Positions 6,258 through 8,627 of a stretch of DNA of 8,627 nucleotides are shown in pieces. The notes under the pieces were generated by a model, which was not told the DNA's origin, did no database searches, and worked only from the letters and a program-made list of their open reading frames with translations. Origin of the DNA: Bacteroidales bacterium (GTDB taxonomy: Bacteria > Bacteroidota > Bacteroidia > Bacteroidales > VadinHA17); the NCBI GenBank assembly GCA_003518245.1, contig DOZA01000265.1, positions 1-8,627 of the forward strand. The letters run 5' to 3'. The stretch's first letter is position 1; every line of letters begins with the position of its first letter. A program made the position numbers and the translations under genes.

Positions 6258-8627
6258 ATGGCAAAAAGCATATCAGATCATATAAGTATCAGGGGGGCAA
6301 GAGTTCACAATCTTAAGAACTTAAGTGTTGATATTCCTCAGAAAAAATTAATCGTTATAACCGGTGTTTCCGGTTCAGGAAAATCATCCCTGGCTTTTGA
6401 CACTATATATGCAGAAGGTCAGAGAAGGTATGTAGAGAGCCTATCGTCATATGCCAGGCAGTTTCTTGGAAGGATGAACAAGCCCGAGGTTGATTTCATA
6501 AGTGGCATTCCCCCAGCCATTGCGATTGAGCAAAAGGTAAATACCAGGAATCCGCGTTCAACCGTGGGCACATCCACAGAGATATATGATTATTTACGAT
6601 TATTATATTCCCGAATCGGACGCACAGTTTCCCCTGTTTCAGGTAAGGAAGTTAAACGCCACAGTACGGATGATGTTGTAAAATTTATTTCTAAGCAGAG
6701 AAAGGGTACCCGTATTTTCATTCTCTCACCAAATACAGTACCTGATAATATTGATCTGTCTGAGTATTTATCTTTTCTTAAGAAGCAAGGCTTTAATAGG
6801 ATTAGAGCTAAAAAAAAGATTCTCAGGATTGACGATATTGAAACTGTTTCGGGGCATATCAGTCACAGGCAGGAAATAGAAGTAGTGGTTGACAGGGTAA
6901 TATCAGACCGGGACCAAGACAATCTCAGTCGTATTGCCGATTCTGTCCAGACAGCTTTTACAACTGGCAGGGGCAGGTGTATAATTCTCTCCGAAGAGCA
7001 GGATAATCCTCTTTACGAGGTTTTCTCGAATAAATTCGAGGCTGATGGCATTGAGTTCATGGAACCGAACGAGCATCTCTTCAGTTTTAATAATCCTCTG
7101 GGCGCCTGTCCTGTATGTGAAGGATATGGTAAAATAATAGGCATTGATGAAGATCTTGTTATTCCCGATCATAATCTATCGATATATGATGATGCTATTG
7201 CATGCTGGAAGGGTGAAAAAATGAAAAAATGGAAAGAGAGACTGATAAGAAACTCTTCTATGTTTAACTTCCCTATCCATAAACCCTGGTATCAGCTTAC
7301 AGATAAACAAAAAGGCCTTGTATGGAAAGGAAACAGGTATTTTTATGGTTTAAACAGGTTTTTCAGCTACCTGGAAAAAAAGAAATATAAAATTCAATAC
7401 AGGGTAATGCTGAGCAAGTACAGGGGAAAAACCATGTGTCCTGAATGTAATGGTCAAAGACTTCGCAAAGAAAGCTCTTATGTCAAGGTCAAGGGAAGGG
7501 CAATAACCGAACTAACATCAGTACCTGTTTCAGAAGTATACAATTTTTTCAACAGGCTCAAGCTCACTCGCCATGAAGAAGATATAGCCGGGAGAATACT
7601 TACAGAGATAAGGTCAAGGCTTGAATTCCTTATGAATGTCGGATTATCCTACCTTACCCTTAACAGGTTATCATCATCTTTATCAAGTGGTGAATCACAA
7701 AGAATCAACCTGGCTACTTCACTTGGCAGCAGCTTGATAGGATCATTATATATCCTTGATGAGCCAAGTATTGGCCTTCATCCCCGCGACACCAGCCTGC
7801 TGTTAAAGGTATTAAAGAATCTCAGGGATATAGGTAACACTGTTATAGTAGTTGAACATGATGAAGAAATAATAAACTCATCAGACCAGGTTATTGACAT
7901 TGGCCCTGAAGCCGGAAGATTTGGAGGTGAGCTAATCTACCAGGGTAGTGTTAAAGAAATAGATAAAGCATCAACGCTTACTGCTGATTACCTGTCTGAG
8001 AGAAAAAAGATACCGGTACCATTAGTCAGAAGACCATGGAATAGTTTTATTCTGGTAAAAGGCGCCAGGGAACATAATCTCAAGAATATTGATATAAAAT
8101 TCCCGATTAATACAATAACTGCAGTCACAGGTGTTAGTGGATCGGGAAAGTCAACACTAGTAAATGAAATTTTATACCCGGCTTTACAGAATTCAATAGC
8201 AGGTTTTTCAAAGAAGCCCGGTAAATTCAGTAGCATCGAAGGGGATATTACCATTATTAACGGAGTTGAGATGGTTGACCAGAATCCTATCGGCAGGTCG
8301 AGCAGGTCAAACCCGGTAACATACCTAAAAGCATATGATGAGATACGCAAACTGTTTGCTGAACAACAGGCTTCAGTTCAGAATAATTTCAGGGCCTCCC
8401 ATTTTTCCTTTAACATAGATGGTGGCCGTTGCGATGAATGCAAAGGTGAAGGAACCATAAAGGTAGAAATGCAGTTTATGGCCGATGTTGAGCTTACCTG
8501 CGAAAAATGTAAAGGGAAGCGTTTCAAGAAAGAAATACTTGAGGTAAAATACAGGGGTAAGAACATTTACGATGTTTTGGAGATGACCATTAATGAATCA
8601 ATTGAGTTTTTCAGTTCACAAGCCGGC
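6258..8627 (+). CDS. uvrA: UvrA, excinuclease ABC subunit A (3' end outside window)
   Basis: The first 790 codons are visible, with no stop before the right edge; E. coli UvrA has 940, so about 150 residues are missing, including the second signature and Walker B. UvrA is the dimeric ATPase that finds bulky DNA lesions and loads UvrB. Visible in order: Walker A GVSGSGKSS (36-44); the UvrB-binding region (about 130-250), whose presence argues against the UvrA2 type; CPVC (284-287); CPEC (394-397); signature LSSGESQR (475-482); Walker B and D-loop LYILDEPSIGL (497-507); H-loop histidine 534; second Walker A GVSGSGKS (625-632); and the C-terminal zinc finger CDEC (725-728), 19 residues, CEKC (748-751), intact. 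Oddities: two cysteine pairs found in many UvrAs are absent (S125/S128 and F260/D263), and the first signature reads LSSGE, not LSGGE. ATG 6258 is chosen because the conserved ISIRGARVHNLKN start follows at residue 9. Confidence 0.97.
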   Translation, partial: MAKSISDHISIRGARVHNLKNLSVDIPQKKLIVITGVSGSGKSSLAFDTIYAEGQRRYVESLSSYARQFLGRMNKPEVDFISGIPPAIAIEQKVNTRNPRSTVGTSTEIYDYLRLLYSRIGRTVSPVSGKEVKRHSTDDVVKFISKQRKGTRIFILSPNTVPDNIDLSEYLSFLKKQGFNRIRAKKKILRIDDIETVSGHISHRQEIEVVVDRVISDRDQDNLSRIADSVQTAFTTGRGRCIILSEEQDNPLYEVFSNKFEADGIEFMEPNEHLFSFNNPLGACPVCEGYGKIIGIDEDLVIPDHNLSIYDDAIACWKGEKMKKWKERLIRNSSMFNFPIHKPWYQLTDKQKGLVWKGNRYFYGLNRFFSYLEKKKYKIQYRVMLSKYRGKTMCPECNGQRLRKESSYVKVKGRAITELTSVPVSEVYNFFNRLKLTRHEEDIAGRILTEIRSRLEFLMNVGLSYLTLNRLSSSLSSGESQRINLATSLGSSLIGSLYILDEPSIGLHPRDTSLLLKVLKNLRDIGNTVIVVEHDEEIINSSDQVIDIGPEAGRFGGELIYQGSVKEIDKASTLTADYLSERKKIPVPLVRRPWNSFILVKGAREHNLKNIDIKFPINTITAVTGVSGSGKSTLVNEILYPALQNSIAGFSKKPGKFSSIEGDITIINGVEMVDQNPIGRSSRSNPVTYLKAYDEIRKLFAEQQASVQNNFRASHFSFNIDGGRCDECKGEGTIKVEMQFMADVELTCEKCKGKRFKKEILEVKYRGKNIYDVLEMTINESIEFFSSQAG

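Noticed and set aside
7988..8350. 120-residue minus-strand ORF inside uvrA
   Set aside because: It is antisense to conserved UvrA sequence including the second Walker A; the ORFs at 6903-7172 and 8378-8566 are rejected for the same reason.

Overview
The window looks like part of a Bacteroidota chromosome, most likely of the Bacteroidales or a relative. This rests on three things: AT-rich DNA with many ATA and AGG codons, starts with little or no Shine-Dalgarno sequence, and gene families whose closest matches from memory are in that phylum (the large beta-rich envelope protein, the SPFH protein with its small partner, and UvrA of the reduced-cysteine type). No sequence search was run, so this is recognition by eye.

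Layout. Positions 1-4005 (+) hold the 3' portion of a very large gene of unknown function. Its reading frame is open to the left edge, so the true start lies outside. A short convergent intergenic stretch with a hairpin follows. On the minus strand, positions 5139-4112 carry a two-gene unit: an SPFH/Band 7 membrane protein followed 5 bp later by a 55-residue ribbon-helix-helix-like protein. Upstream of it, also on the minus strand, is a second unit (6097-5253): an ECF-type sigma-70 factor and a 67-residue protein of unknown function, closed by a perfect palindromic terminator at 5212-5243. Divergent from the sigma gene across about 160 AT-rich bases, uvrA begins at 6258 (+) and runs off the right edge with about 790 codons visible.

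How the genes fit together. UvrA is the damage-recognition ATPase of nucleotide excision repair. The sigma gene shares its upstream region with uvrA, so co-regulation is possible but nothing in the sequence proves it. SPFH proteins form membrane scaffolds, and the adjacent small DNA-binding-like protein is probably co-expressed with it. The large protein looks like an exported, beta-rich envelope protein and has no visible link to the others.

Nothing here is clearly a mobile element, CRISPR array, phage region, tRNA or rRNA. The points most worth a second look are the helical, winged-helix-like insert in the large protein, the SPFH/RHH pair, the loss of two cysteine pairs in UvrA, and the uncharacterised small protein behind the sigma factor.
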